Source: Poronia punctata
Lineage: Eukaryota; Ascomycota; Sordariomycetes; Xylariales; Xylariaceae
Direction of reading: 5' to 3'
Assembly: GCA_022579005.1 (NCBI GenBank)
Contig: MU401751.1
Location: 1 to 40,007 of the forward strand
Length of the DNA stretch: 40,007 nucleotides
Positions within the stretch are counted from its first letter, which is position 1. Every line of letters begins with the position of its first letter. The notes below the pieces were generated by a model. It made no database searches. It was not told the DNA's origin and saw only the letters and a list, made by a program, of their open reading frames with translations. Positions 24,801-35,257 of this stretch are shown here, piece by piece. Both the position numbers and the translations under genes were made by a program.

Positions 24801-26873
24801 CATATTCAACAAGAAACTTATGTCCCACGTATTAAAACCCACACATGAGTTGTACCTACCTCCGCGGGTCGTTTTATTTCAGGCCTGGTCTCTTGTACCT
24901 AAGTATAGCCTCGAAGAGAGTACCTAGGTAGGAATATGAGAGACAGACTTAGATACGATAGTATACAGGCTAGTATACAGGCGTCTTGTACGGGTAGGCA
25001 TATCTCCGTCGCCCATAGACTCCGTAACTGATTCTGGAATCCGGATGCTTTTGCTGGATCTCGATGTATCGTTGTACTCGAGTACTACGGGCTAGATATG
25101 AACCCATGGGAAAATTGCCATCCTCTTGATATACATACGATACGTTGTGACTTGATCAGCCGTTTCTGAATGAGGTACCTACCTACGGTCCAGCATAGCA
25201 AGCCGTATACGAGTACAGCTAATATGAAGTCGGTGTATACAGACATAAAGCGTCTGCCCCCCCCTATCTTAGACCGAAGTGGAGGACACCCTGTCACTTA
25301 CTTACCTTATTACCGGCCGATTAGCACATAAACATCGTCACAATGCAGTATCCTTCTATCTTTCATATGAGCCCTGACTGGACGAAGATATAGGGAACTT
25401 TCATGATCTTTCCCAGGTATTTAAATACAAACAACTCCAAATTGGCCGGCAAAAAAGGAGTTGGTCCACTAGACGCCTTTTTATAGGAGCCGCTACCCTT
25501 TACTCTACCTTTCGCACAGCATCATCGACCTTTACGACAACGCCCAGCGTCATACAATTTATTCGTCTTTTCAATCTCACGATCCTGGCCAAACTCACAC
25601 ATGTGCTCTAGCATAAACGAATGCAAGAACTTGCAGCTCATGGTTGGAAAAGGTGAGTTAGGACTATCTCGTCCTTGCTCTTGCTAGGTAAGTATGAGTG
25701 TTCGTTCGACCCCCGTCCTGCCCATTCTCACCCTGTCAGCATATACCGACCAAAGGCCCTCTTGACAGATTCGGCCAACAAAACCGGAGACGGGCCTGAC
25801 ACCGTAGTATGTCGTAATACTGTACTTTGGGATGAATATTTTTTTTTCGGCATTCGTATGGTTATGGTACAGGCAGTAAAGTAAGAGGGCCACCGTAACG
25901 CCAATTCCGCTGCCCCCCTCACTAGCTTCTGGTTTCAAAAGCTAAAACCGCAGCACAATCCACGTCGACTGTGACGGTCGAACATGCGCAATGGTGAACG
26001 GGTACCCCATGAACGAGCCCACGTTATGAGACCAAACCATCTTTCAAACGCCGAATTGCGTAACTGCCGTCTCATCCAATAAGGCCGCCGATCGCCTAGT
26101 CCTTCCTCCTCCCTTCTTGTTCGTCTCAACACCCTCCCCGTTCAACCGTGATAACTCTTTTTATATCCTCGGAAACATAACGATGCCTCCACTCCATCTA
26201 CCATGAGCAGAAAAGGGGGTGTCAGTGAAGGCAAAATAAGAAATAAGCAGGCGCAAGAAGGGAATTTTTTCGACAAAAAAAGACCAGTGAAATATGGACA
26301 TGCTCCTCGGACGAAAGGGCCACGTCATCAATCCGTATACCAGGGGCCGAGAAGCGGGAAAACCAGTTCACAGAGACGGGTGGCGGTAAAGGAGACCACA
26401 ACGCTCCCAAGCTCGAAAATATTAGACCAAAGGCAAGGGTGGCCACCTAAAACCCAGAGGCTGCGGTTGCGAGCGGGCGAAACAAACTAGGGGTTCTAGC
26501 TGTCGGGAGCATGTCCTTTGCCTTTCGTGTGCCACCGGCCCATGAGTTCAAGTAGTTGAGTTGGAGGTATGATGTGGTATTATGTGGTGATGGTTGATGT
26601 GTGACCTGAGAATTAATCGTTCCACTCCCTTCAGGCATTAACGCGCCACATCAGAAAATGTCAAGTACAAAGGCTGGCCAGTGTGAAGTGAAGTGAAAAA
26701 GAAGAAGAAATAGGTATCGTGGCGTCGTTGTGTCTACATCAACTCTAGCGCAGAACTCGAAACGCATATCAGGTAGAGGTCGGGGTCGGTCTCCCCTCGA
26801 TTAGGACTTCAATAAAAAGCAGACCATGGGAAGGTTCGTGAGCAGCGGCGGGGATCTATCGTGGGCGGGACTT
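21881..26873. other. 5 kb intergenic DNA, no convincing gene
   Basis: It is GC-balanced but without a convincing reading frame; the ORFs are all under 96 codons. TAGGTA/TACCTA words recur near 21885, 22531, 23148-23162, 24116, 24530-24550, 24920 and 25172. A homopolymer G stretch lies at 23372-23385. The part near 25410-25640 resembles a fungal promoter (AT-rich box, then pyrimidine-rich leader and ATG at 25620), but I could not follow a gene from it. The right end, from about 26500, should contain the 3' UTR of the G-beta gene. A 95-codon basic ORF at 26203-26490 is unconvincing. Confidence 0.5.
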
Positions 26874-28277
26874 TTAATACGCCCAGATTTTAAGCTAGCA
26901 CAAGTTAGACAAGTTCTAACCAGGCGAACAAGGCCTGGTCGACCAGAAGGGGGAGACGATCTGCAACATACCACAGAGTCCCAAGAGCCAGTGCACAAAC
27001 TGATGCCGTCGTTGCTAACACCGAGACAACTGACGCGATTTTCGTGGCCGACGAGCGAACCGACTTTATCCCCCCTTGTAATATCCCAAACCTAGCAATA
27101 ACCGGTTTAGCATACATGTTCATCAAGGTAGAATCAGACTGGTCTGAGCATACCTTGCACTCGAAATCATCGTAGCCAGCAAACAGAAGCCGACCAGACA
27201 CCGAGGTGGCAACAGACGTAATGCCACACAAGATAGATTCGGACTGGACGTGATATTCAGTTAGCATCGCATATGAACCAAGACGTGTCCCGGGAAATTA
27301 TGGCACGGGTATCCTTACCCCGTAGAGATTGAGTTCTCGGTCAGCGCGGATATCAAATAATCTGCACGTCGCATCATCGGAGCCGGTTACAAACGAATGA
27401 CCATCTGGGAAGAACTGGATGGCATTAATGTCCGACTCGTGCCCGGCAAACGTCTGCACGGCCTTGCCGGCACGGATATCCCAAAGTTTCGCGAAGGCGT
27501 CGCAGGCACCCGAAATAAAAGTATTTTGGTTCGTAGGATTCAAGCTGATACTCATGACATCGCCGAGGTGGTCGGCAAACTCCATGACCTTGGTACCCGT
27601 CTCGATGTCCCATTTCATGCAGGTCATGTCTCCGGATGAGGTCAGGATGCTACGATCATTAATAAAGCGGCAGCATGACAGGTAACCGGCGTGACCGGAC
27701 AATTCGCGGGCGACTCGGGTGGGCCCGTTCTGGTTCGAGTTCAGATTATAAATGGAGCAGATGTTGTCGAGGCCACCGCAGGCGACGTAGTTACCGCTCG
27801 GGGCATAGGCGCAGGTCATAACCCATGAAGAACGTAGCGGTATGGCGTGCACTTTATTTGTGGTGTATGCGTCCCAGATGATCAGCTTACCATCCTGCGA
27901 AGCTGAAACAAGGTGTCTCCGGTCGGTAGACCAGTGCATAGCATAAATCTTCGCTAAATGACCCTTCAGTGTCCTCTTGGTCTTCATTAACTGATTTCTT
28001 GGGATCGCCTCGTGCGATTGTTGAGCCACGGCGCGAACTGTAACGGAATGTAATAATTGGGTTAGTGGCAGCGCCGACGAGTGCGTCCGATCACATCATT
28101 TCCATCGGATAGCGACATGGGAAGATCGCCGTCGAGACAAGACTCACGGGTGGTATCGGCCAGCTCATCCTTTTTCCGCTTAATCCTGTCCTTCAGTGTC
28201 TCAGCCTCGCGTCGCGCCTGCTGGATGCGCGCCTGCATGGCCTCTGGCGACACATCATTTGGCCGTTGGGAGTCCAT
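26874..28277 (-). CDS. gnb-1: heterotrimeric G-protein beta subunit (GNB-1 type), 5 exons, 359 aa
   Basis: Exons are 28277-28148, 28037-27319, 27243-27154, 27091-26972 and 26894-26874, summing to 1080 bp. Introns of 110, 75, 62 and 77 bp all have GT...AG ends. The start [15 protein letters not shown] matches the conserved fungal N-terminus. Residues 1-45 form the amphipathic helix/coiled coil that pairs with G-gamma, and the rest is a seven-bladed WD40 propeller. Recognisable blade ends include [50 protein letters not shown] and [13 protein letters not shown]; the last blade closes with TGSWDSVLKIWAY before TAA. It forms an obligate dimer with G-gamma at the plasma membrane and relays pheromone, nutrient and developmental receptor signals. 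Known family length is about 358 aa. The phosducin-like chaperone gene is on the same strand in this window. The very short last exon is supported by frame, branch point and protein ending. Confidence 0.97.
26895..26971 (-). other. last intron of the G-beta gene
   Basis: The donor GTATGT follows GTG (26972-26974), and the acceptor TGTGCTAG is preceded by a CTAAC branch site. Splicing restores the conserved C-terminal LKIWAY; without it the protein would run into an unrelated tail. Confidence 0.9.
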
Positions 28278-28310
28278 GGCGGCCGATTAAGCCCTAAATG
28301 TTGCGAATGA

Positions 28311-28385
28311 GACGATGAGAGATGGATGGTAAGATAGAAGAGCGAGAAGGGGGAAGAAGCGGGAGGGACGGGCGTGGAGGAGCGC
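28311..28385 (-). promoter_or_regulatory. pyrimidine-rich leader/core promoter of the G-beta gene (candidate)
   Basis: On the coding (minus) strand this is a CT-rich tract just upstream of the ATG at 28277. Filamentous ascomycete promoters often have such a tract at the transcription start. No TATA box is evident. This is inferred from position and composition only. Confidence 0.35.
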
Positions 28386-28644
28386 CGACCGAGCGAGTGG
28401 ACAGGTAATCCAAGATAGGATACGTTGGCGGGACGGCGATGGTTAATTAGAAGCGACGGCAATTGAACCCGAGGCGAGTAGGGATTGTGGATTAAAACAC
28501 CGAGTCTCGCGTCGGGAAAGGAGCAAGAATAGGTGTTGAGGTTGGCAATCGATTTGGGGGTACGAGCGGTTAGGAGGTTAGGGGAGGTTTGGTTTGGATT
28601 TGGTATGGTTTGATTTTAGTTTGGCTTGGAGGATGTGGATGAAT

Positions 28645-28663
28645 GGGGGATGGGGGGATGGGG
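28645..28663 (+). other. G-run cluster, possible G-quadruplex contributor
   Basis: Three G runs of 5, 6 and 4 are separated by AT dinucleotides, with further GG pairs and a GGGG run about 65 bp upstream (28580s). It lies about 370 bp upstream of the G-beta start on the non-coding strand. Its role is speculative. Confidence 0.3.
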
Positions 28664-30972
28664 ATGCAAGCTCTTGGAGGACCGGGGGCTTCTCTGCTTA
28701 GCACAGCTACTCATAATGTACCTATCTCAGAATAGGTACGTCCACAAACATCCAGGCATGCCAGGCTGCCAGCCTCCAGGTTGGCAAGTGGTGCTGCTGT
28801 TGTAGATAATGTGGACCGGTGTACGAATACAGGGCAGTTTTATCCTCTTTTCTTCCTTGGTGTCTCAACGCGCTAGACCAGAAGAAGGGGGTCGGCTTAC
28901 ATAGTACACAGATCAATTGCATATATTCAATTACCTGCTCCGTGTTAACATTGAAGCAAGTTGACATCTCTTGTTACCTTGTAACTTGACGTTGAACTGT
29001 TTTATATTTACCTATATAATAGGATGCGTATGGTGTAACAGGTTATCAATATTATTTAATGCAGGTTTAGGTTTTTTTTCGTCCCTTACAATTTTCATTT
29101 ATCTGTGTATTGTTTAGCTTTGTCATTCCAGACAAGATGTATGCTTATATCAAAGCTTTCTATAGGAGATAGGAAGGTTGCTACAGTACACTACAGTAGG
29201 ACCAGAAGCTAGAGAAGGTAGCATGCGAGATTTCATGTCAATAGTGCCCCCTGACTGGTAGATGCCACCCGACCAATCCTAGCCCGATTCCCCCTTGAGC
29301 TGTCTAATTTCCGCTGGCTACTAACATTCATTAAAAGTCGTTAGGAAACCATGTCGACCCTTGCCTACTATACACGCCTTGTGCGCTTCTAACCCAGTCA
29401 AAGTTAAAACTAATGCAGCATATAGCTACCTACTTTAGCTAGGTATATAAATTTGAACCTGGCGATTGCCTGTGTCTGTATAAAGATACAGCTAAGGGTA
29501 TCCTAAGTCGCATACCGAGTAAGTATAAATAGGTACCTGACGTTGGACACCGACTCGAAATTTGATAGGCGTGACCGTACGAGTAGGCTTGAAAGCACCT
29601 GCACCACCTGCAAGCTATTTTGGACTTGGGTCTATCCAATTCCCACCAGCCTCAATCCTACCATACCCACAACAGGGAAGCACGGTTCGGCTACTGTACT
29701 CAGTATGTGTAGGTACGCAGCAGATCTTGGTAGAGAAGTTACGATGGTTTATGGTAGGATTGGCCTCGGTGCACAGTAAAAATGAAGAAAGAAACTACGT
29801 GTAGAATTTTGTTGTTGTCTGTAATTATTGTCTGTCTCCCGAGTCCCGGCATAACAACGCACCTAACCTAAGTACCTAGCTATTTGCCTTTTCCCCCCCC
29901 CCGAACCTGCAGGTCCAAGAACGACTGATTCTAAATCTGTTGGTTTCGCATACATGCGACTAGCAATACCTACCCTTATCAGCAGCTACCTGTCATGTCC
30001 CCCTGTGTACTGTACTGTACCTCTTACCTCAAAGGTCATACATGTAAGCAAACCTAACTTGACGCAGAGAGCTCCAATGTATTGTGCTAAGGTTATTACT
30101 ACCTACCTATGTACTCGTACTTAGTAGGTACCTACTCATGCAAGTTACATTATATACCCGTAGCGAGCTATCCCTTGATATGCTTGATGATGCGATTAAA
30201 AAGAGATAGCTCGTGTAACTGGTTCCGATGCCGTGTTAGACGGGATAATCAATAACGGTCCCTAGGTTAGGTTCCTGCCCTCAACTTTCCAGGCCTCGCC
30301 CGGGATGCTAGGACCATCGGCATGCTGTCCCGGTGATTTGACCCTAGCCCAGGCGCAGGCGCGGCGCAGCCAACCTGGAACGTAAGGACCCTATCGTACA
30401 GGCAGGGTGGCAGGCTAGAAGTAGGTACATACGAACCCCTAGGTTTAGGCAGGATGTACGCACACACACACATTAGGTAAGTAGGCAAGCTTGGGGAATC
30501 TACGTTTTCTACTTGTACAAGGTCCCAGAATTGGGAAGCTATAGATACCAAAACACATAATGTATATAATTACCTCCCAACTATACTCATATTAGTCGCG
30601 CGGCACGAGACCGGTTGCATTGGTTACATATAGCATATGACACTGAGTGGGTTTTTAGTACCTTTGCTTGGGCGCATTCCAACAACAGGTACAGGGCGGG
30701 GTTAAGCAGCCAGCCAGCCAGGACACATCGGTGAATATCAGGGCATGAAGTTCAGGGAAAAGGAAGTTTATAGAGCGCCACTAGATTAACATAGATGTTA
30801 TTCTTGTTGAGCTTCGACAGATTTACGCTCATTGTCGGTGTCTGTTATAGTCCCCGAGACATACCGTAATCTAGTCACCGTCCAAGGTATTGGTCATCTT
30901 TACGCGAGACTGGGAAGGAAAATCAGCGGTGCCATATTATTGTAGCCAGAGCAAGGAACAAGGAACAAGCAA

Positions 30973-30988
30973 GCCTGCCTGCCTGCCT
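30973..30988 (+). repeat. (GCCT)4 microsatellite in the deaminase leader
   Basis: Four exact GCCT copies end 14 bp before the ATG at 31003, preceded by a doubled GGAACAA. It is probably in the 5' UTR. Confidence 0.6.
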
Positions 30989-31002
30989 CCTGGTCCCCTA
31001 AT

Positions 31003-32447
31003 ATGGACTCTACTCCTTCTCTGGACTTCAAGTCCATGCCAAAAATTGAGGTAATGGAGCGTGGTTTTTTTTTTTTTTTTTTTGGGTTTCGACAGGGTTA
31101 CAGATTCGGCTCCCACCGGCCCTTCCCCCCCTTTTCCTTGCCGCCACTCGAGCCCCTTTCGCTGACTCTCCCCCCTTATCTCTGCTTAGTTACATGCCCA
31201 CCTCTCAGGGAGCATCAGTAGGCAATGTCTGCATGATATATGGGCAGTAAAGAAGGCAGCTGGCAAGACAGATCTAGAAGATCCCCTGGTGGTTATGCCT
31301 CCAGGAAAGCACGACTATGACTTGAAGACGTAAGGATTCTTGCAAGTTGCTACATCCCCCCCTTTTTAGCCGATCAGAGAGCTGGAATTGAACAACGAGC
31401 TGAATCGGCTGGTCCGAATAGCTTCTTCCCTCTCTTCTCGTCTTACATCTATCGACTTGTGGATGACGCCCAGTCCCTGCGCTATTGCACGATGTCCGTC
31501 GTCGAAGACTTCGCCAACGGTATGTGAATGAGTAGCAAAAAGTCGGTTGTATATTTCCTCGCCTTGCTTCACGCCGGTGGACTTTGCGGTTCCGACAGCC
31601 ACTGACTTCTAGGCATAAATACATACACAGACGGTGTCGTGTACCTCGAACTCCGGACCACGCCTCGAGCTTTCCCCAAGGAAGGCCTCGAAAAGGCCTC
31701 ATATGTGGAACACGTTCTCGAGGCGATAGAACAAGCCCAGAAAAAGTGCCCTTCCATACAAACCCGGTTGATTCTCTCCATCGACCGGCGCGATACCCCG
31801 GCAGAGGCTAATGAAGTGGCCGCGCTTGCCGCACGTTTCCAGACTCGCGGCGTCGTCGGCGTCGATCTTTGCGGCGATCCGGCCAAGGGAGACGTCTCGA
31901 CCTTCACGACTGCCATACAGGCGGCGAGGGCGTCGGGGCTCAAGATCACTGTGCACTTTGCCGAAGCTGAATGCAGTGCGAGCGAGTCCGAACTAGATAC
32001 CATCATGGGCTGGGAACCCGACAGGCTCGGACACGTCATCCACGTGCCCGACGACGTGAAGAAGCGGATCGCAAACGCCCCCAACGCTATTGGGCTGGAA
32101 CTTTGTCTTAGTTGCAATGTCCAGGCGAATATGATCATTGGCAGCTTCGATGCGCACCACTTTGGCGAGTGGTGGCAGGTCGATGGGCCCATAGTCGTAC
32201 CTTGTGTAAGGGGAACCTTCATCCAAACGCATCTTCAGGATATAATACCGACTAATACTTGCTGATCCTTGGAACGCAGACTGACGATGTGGGCGTGTTC
32301 GGAAGCCCGCTATCGAACGAATGGGCTCTGATACAGAAGCACTTCCACCTGTCTAGGGAGGATATTTTGAGCTTGACAAGGAAGGGTATAGAGGTCATTT
32401 TCGGGGGTGAGGATCAGAAACAGAGGTTGCGGAAAATCATGTGGTAG
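31003..32447 (+). CDS. ADAL: adenosine deaminase-like protein (ADAL / N6-methyl-AMP deaminase), 5 exons, 342 aa
   Basis: Exons are 31003-31050, 31190-31329, 31422-31519, 31631-32205 and 32280-32447 (1029 bp with TAG). Introns of 139, 92, 111 and 74 bp all have GT...AG ends. It is a metal-dependent amidohydrolase of the adenosine/AMP deaminase superfamily. Metal and catalytic motifs are all present: LHAHLSGSIS (His18, His20), VDLCGDP (around Asp178), VHFAEAE (His204, Glu207), DRLGHVIH (His230), LCLSCN and the catalytic TDD (Asp289). The HAHLxGSIS form, rather than HVHLDG, points to the ADAL subgroup, whose studied members deaminate N6-methyl-AMP to IMP in the cytosol during purine salvage. A role on adenosine itself cannot be excluded. 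It reads away from the G-beta gene and converges on the acetoacetyl-CoA synthetase gene, with 280 bp between the stop codons. The first exon codes for only 16 residues. Confidence 0.93.
31051..31189 (+). other. first intron of the deaminase gene with a T19 run
   Basis: The donor GTAATG follows GAG and the acceptor TCTGCTTAG ends at 31189, joining ...PKIE to LHAHLSG.... The run of 19 T at 31065-31083 sits just behind the donor and is followed by a CT-rich stretch. Confidence 0.88.
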
Positions 32448-32727
32448 AGCAGTCGTGTCCAAACATAAACGTAGTCATCCCCGCGACCCCGACTAAATGA
32501 CGGTGCGATTCTCTATTTCTAGTACGATTCGTGTCCTGACTATAAGTCTAATATTTACGGTCTATATCCGTCTCTATTTTCTTGCACGATGGATTTCTAT
32601 AGCAGGAGGGAAACAGAGGCCTGCAGAGGTTGAAAACCGATACGCTTCGCTCCATATCATGATGTTTTTTTCGTAAAGGAAAAAAAAAAAGGGAAAAAAA
32701 AAAAAGCCGTGTCCTCGCACGTCAACG
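32448..32727. terminator. shared 3' region between convergent deaminase and acetoacetyl-CoA synthetase genes
   Basis: The 280 bp between two stop codons hold both 3' UTRs. Two A-rich tracts at about 32679-32705 (AAAAAAAAAAA, GGG, then another A run) and TTTTTTCG just before them could serve polyadenylation on either strand. No exact AATAAA was found. Poly(A) sites cannot be fixed from sequence alone. Confidence 0.45.
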
Positions 32728-35257
32728 TCAGTTGTGATGGGCAGCCCAAATCTTAAACCACGCGAGGGATTCGGGATTTGCTACACTCGCATTGGTCTTC
32801 ACATTGAGGCCGGACAATATCTGCTTAACCGCCACTTCAATCCTATAATCCCTAGTGGTTAGAACTGCCAAGCCCAAAATTGATCCCGGTCCGGACGGGT
32901 TCGACTTACTTCTTTCCGTTTGAAGTCCGGGGTATGCCGCCCTCAGCCTCTTCGACAATGGCTGGTACATGCCTGGGGCTTAGCTCGTTACGTATCGTCT
33001 GAGTCTGGGGTTAGCCGAAGAACTATACCATACTTGGATCTTCTCGAATAGATCAGGGCAGGAGGCACTATGCTACCCGGGTCGGCTCACCTGTTGGATT
33101 TTTGACCGTAGTTCTTCTGTAAATTGTCGGCCTTCGCACATGACGACAAACAGACAAACAGTCTCGTCACGGTCCGTCTCCCGTCGTCGACCTACGCACA
33201 CCGAGTCTTCCACGTCGCCGCTGAAAAACTTGGTCAATACATTGTAGATTTCCGCGCTGCCGAACCGGACTCCCGAGGGTTTCAGGACGCCGTCGCTCCG
33301 GCCGAGCATCGTCAGCCCGCCTGTGCGAGGGTCGATCCGGACGAAGTCCCCGTGATGCCACATGTTGTCGAAACGCTGGAAATAGCTAGCTCGGTACTTG
33401 TCGTCGCCGCCAGGGCCCCAGAAGGTTAATGGCTGGCATGGGAACGGCTTGGTGCACACCACTGCAGAGATGTGTCAATCAGCACCGGGGTACAACTGTG
33501 CCCGGGCCGCAGACGTGGCGCGGAAGAGGGAGATTACTTACATTCGCCATCCTCCCCTGGAGTACGCTCGCCTGTAGCCGAATCCACGACATCAATAGCC
33601 ATACCGAGGCCGGCACATTGGATCTCCCCCGCATGTACGGGTAAGAGCGGACACGGGGCACCGAACAGGGAAATAATGTCTGTTCCTCCGGTAATGGAGC
33701 CCAGGTTGATATGCGATGGGAACGCCTTGTAGACGAACGAGAATGTCGAGGGGGGCAGCGGTGACGCCGTAGAGTAGATGGCCACTAAGCGAGATAGGTC
33801 TAATTCTTCTGCAGGGTAGACGTTGTTGGCTTCGAGCGTGGTCAGATAGCTGGCCGACGTGCCGAAGTGGGTGACGCGTAGCGAGGAGAGCAGGCGAGGC
33901 AGGGAGAGATAGCCATGAGGCTTGAATGGTGACCCGGAGTAGAGGACGAGGGATGTGCCGCAAGCCAAGGCCGAGATGCTCCAGTGCCACATCATCCAAG
34001 AGGTCGTCGTGTAATATAATAACCGAGATCCCGGACCCATAGAGCAATGTAACATGTGTTCTTTCTTGTGCTGTATCAATGTCCCCAGGGCTGTGTGCAC
34101 AATGGCCTTTGGCAATCCAGTTGTGCCCGAGGAGTAAAGCACGTAAAGAGGATGGGCCGGTGGGAGCTGTTCGAACCTCAGGGGTTCGTTGGCCGGGCTG
34201 CTGCAAGGAGAGTAAGCGCTCGGCCTGGCTAGGTAACCTGGAATGAAAATGCATTGCGGTAGAATGCCGTCATGGCGTCTCCTGTTGATGGACTGGTTGG
34301 CGCTCGGCCGCCTTACCTTTGGAGAAATTCATCATACTCAACCACACGCAACTCGTCTTTCGCTCCCTGGCCTTCGTGTGGTAGCTGTGACCCGCCCTTG
34401 AGAAGGGTTTGGATCACTACAACGATCTCGAGGCTTTTCAATTCCTTTACGATCTGTGCCACCTTCTCCATGCTAGACCACGGTTTACCGTTATAGACGG
34501 TTCCGTTATCGGCGAAGAGCACTTTCGGCTCGATCTGTACCAAGCGGTCCAACACGGCGCTTACCCCGTTGTCCGGACTGATGCCGGTCCAGACGCCGCC
34601 CAGAGCGGCGGCGGCTAGCATGGCTACCAGCGCCTCGACATGGTTGGATACGAACCCTGCGACGACGTCGCCTTGCCCCACGCCCGCAGCTCGCAGTGCA
34701 TTGGAGCACCGGCGCACCTCCTCGCGCAATTGAGCCCAGGTCGTCGTTCGGAGATCTCCGTCTATCTCTGTCGTGGTCAGAACGGCGACAGACAGCTCAT
34801 CGATGTCCACGTTTTCCGGGAATAGCAGATTCTCGGCAAAGTTCAACCGGGCCCTGGCAAAGAAGTCCGGCCGCGGGAAAATGGGCGCATCGGGCGGCAA
34901 GACCTGTTAAGTTTTTAGTATAGTACCCAAAGAAGTTCACTGATGCAGATGCGGGGGCTCCGGATCGGCCGGGTTCATGTGGCTTGGAGTCTGGAGAACA
35001 ACCGGACCCCGTTGTCCCTTGATTATTCATACCTCGGAGTATGGCTCAGACGCTCTGATACCACAAAAGGCCCAGACCGCCCCCCAGAAATTGGCTATGT
35101 TCTGAGTTGACCATTCGTAAAGACCAGGATAATCGACGATGGCCAGTTGATATTTATCTCTCACATGCTCAAGAAAGGCGAACATGGGTGTTGACTGAGG
35201 ATCGGAGTGACGCCACAGTTCTGTCGAGGTCGACGGGGGCGTGGTGTGGACAGTCAT
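32728..35257 (-). CDS. AACS: acetoacetyl-CoA synthetase (acetoacetate-CoA ligase), 6 exons, 681 aa
   Basis: Exons are 35257-35033, 34903-34317, 34200-33542, 33461-33091, 32998-32910 and 32842-32728 (2046 bp with TGA). Introns of 129, 116, 80, 92 and 67 bp are all GT...AG. It is an ANL-superfamily AMP-forming ligase that activates acetoacetate to acetoacetyl-CoA with ATP in the cytosol, feeding sterol and fatty-acid synthesis or recovering ketone bodies from leucine breakdown. Seen: the N-terminal LWRHSDPQST and FWGAVWAF region, ARLNFAENLLFP (about residues 92-103), the nucleotide-binding loop LYSSGTTGLPK (292-302), GGTDII, ELVCTKPFP, the WHHGDF hinge region, GRSDGVLKPSGVRFGSAEIY, SPRHVP and the C-terminal TSNGKK with the catalytic Lys of the family. 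Length fits the family (human about 672). The start is chosen because the conserved WRHSDPQST lies upstream of the next Met. It is convergent with the deaminase gene. Confidence 0.95.
32999..33090 (-). other. fourth intron of AACS with two adjacent acceptors
   Basis: The donor GTGAGC follows CAG at 33091-33093. Two AG acceptors lie six bases apart (CCCCAG then ACTCAG). The distal one gives SKIQQTIRNELSPRHVP, which aligns without gap to the family pattern, and was used in the model. The proximal one would insert Thr-Gln in frame. Confidence 0.75.

Larger units (their letters stand above)
28278..31002. other. 2.7 kb shared upstream region of the divergent G-beta and deaminase genes
   Basis: It is non-coding; ORFs are below 95 codons and not protein-like. 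It contains a G-rich stretch at 28645-28663, a C run near 29891, TAGGTA/TACCTA words near 29425-29450, 29860, 30100-30135 and 30420-30430, and (GCCT)4 at 30973-30988 directly before the deaminase ATG. Both promoters must lie here. Confidence 0.5.

Noticed and set aside
31569..32222. 217-codon minus-strand ORF opposite the deaminase
   Set aside because: It is an antisense shadow of exon 4, whose plus-strand frame holds all the deaminase motifs.
33592..34254. 220-codon minus-strand ORF inside AACS
   Set aside because: It is a wrong-frame shadow of AACS exon 3; the true frame carries the nucleotide-binding loop.
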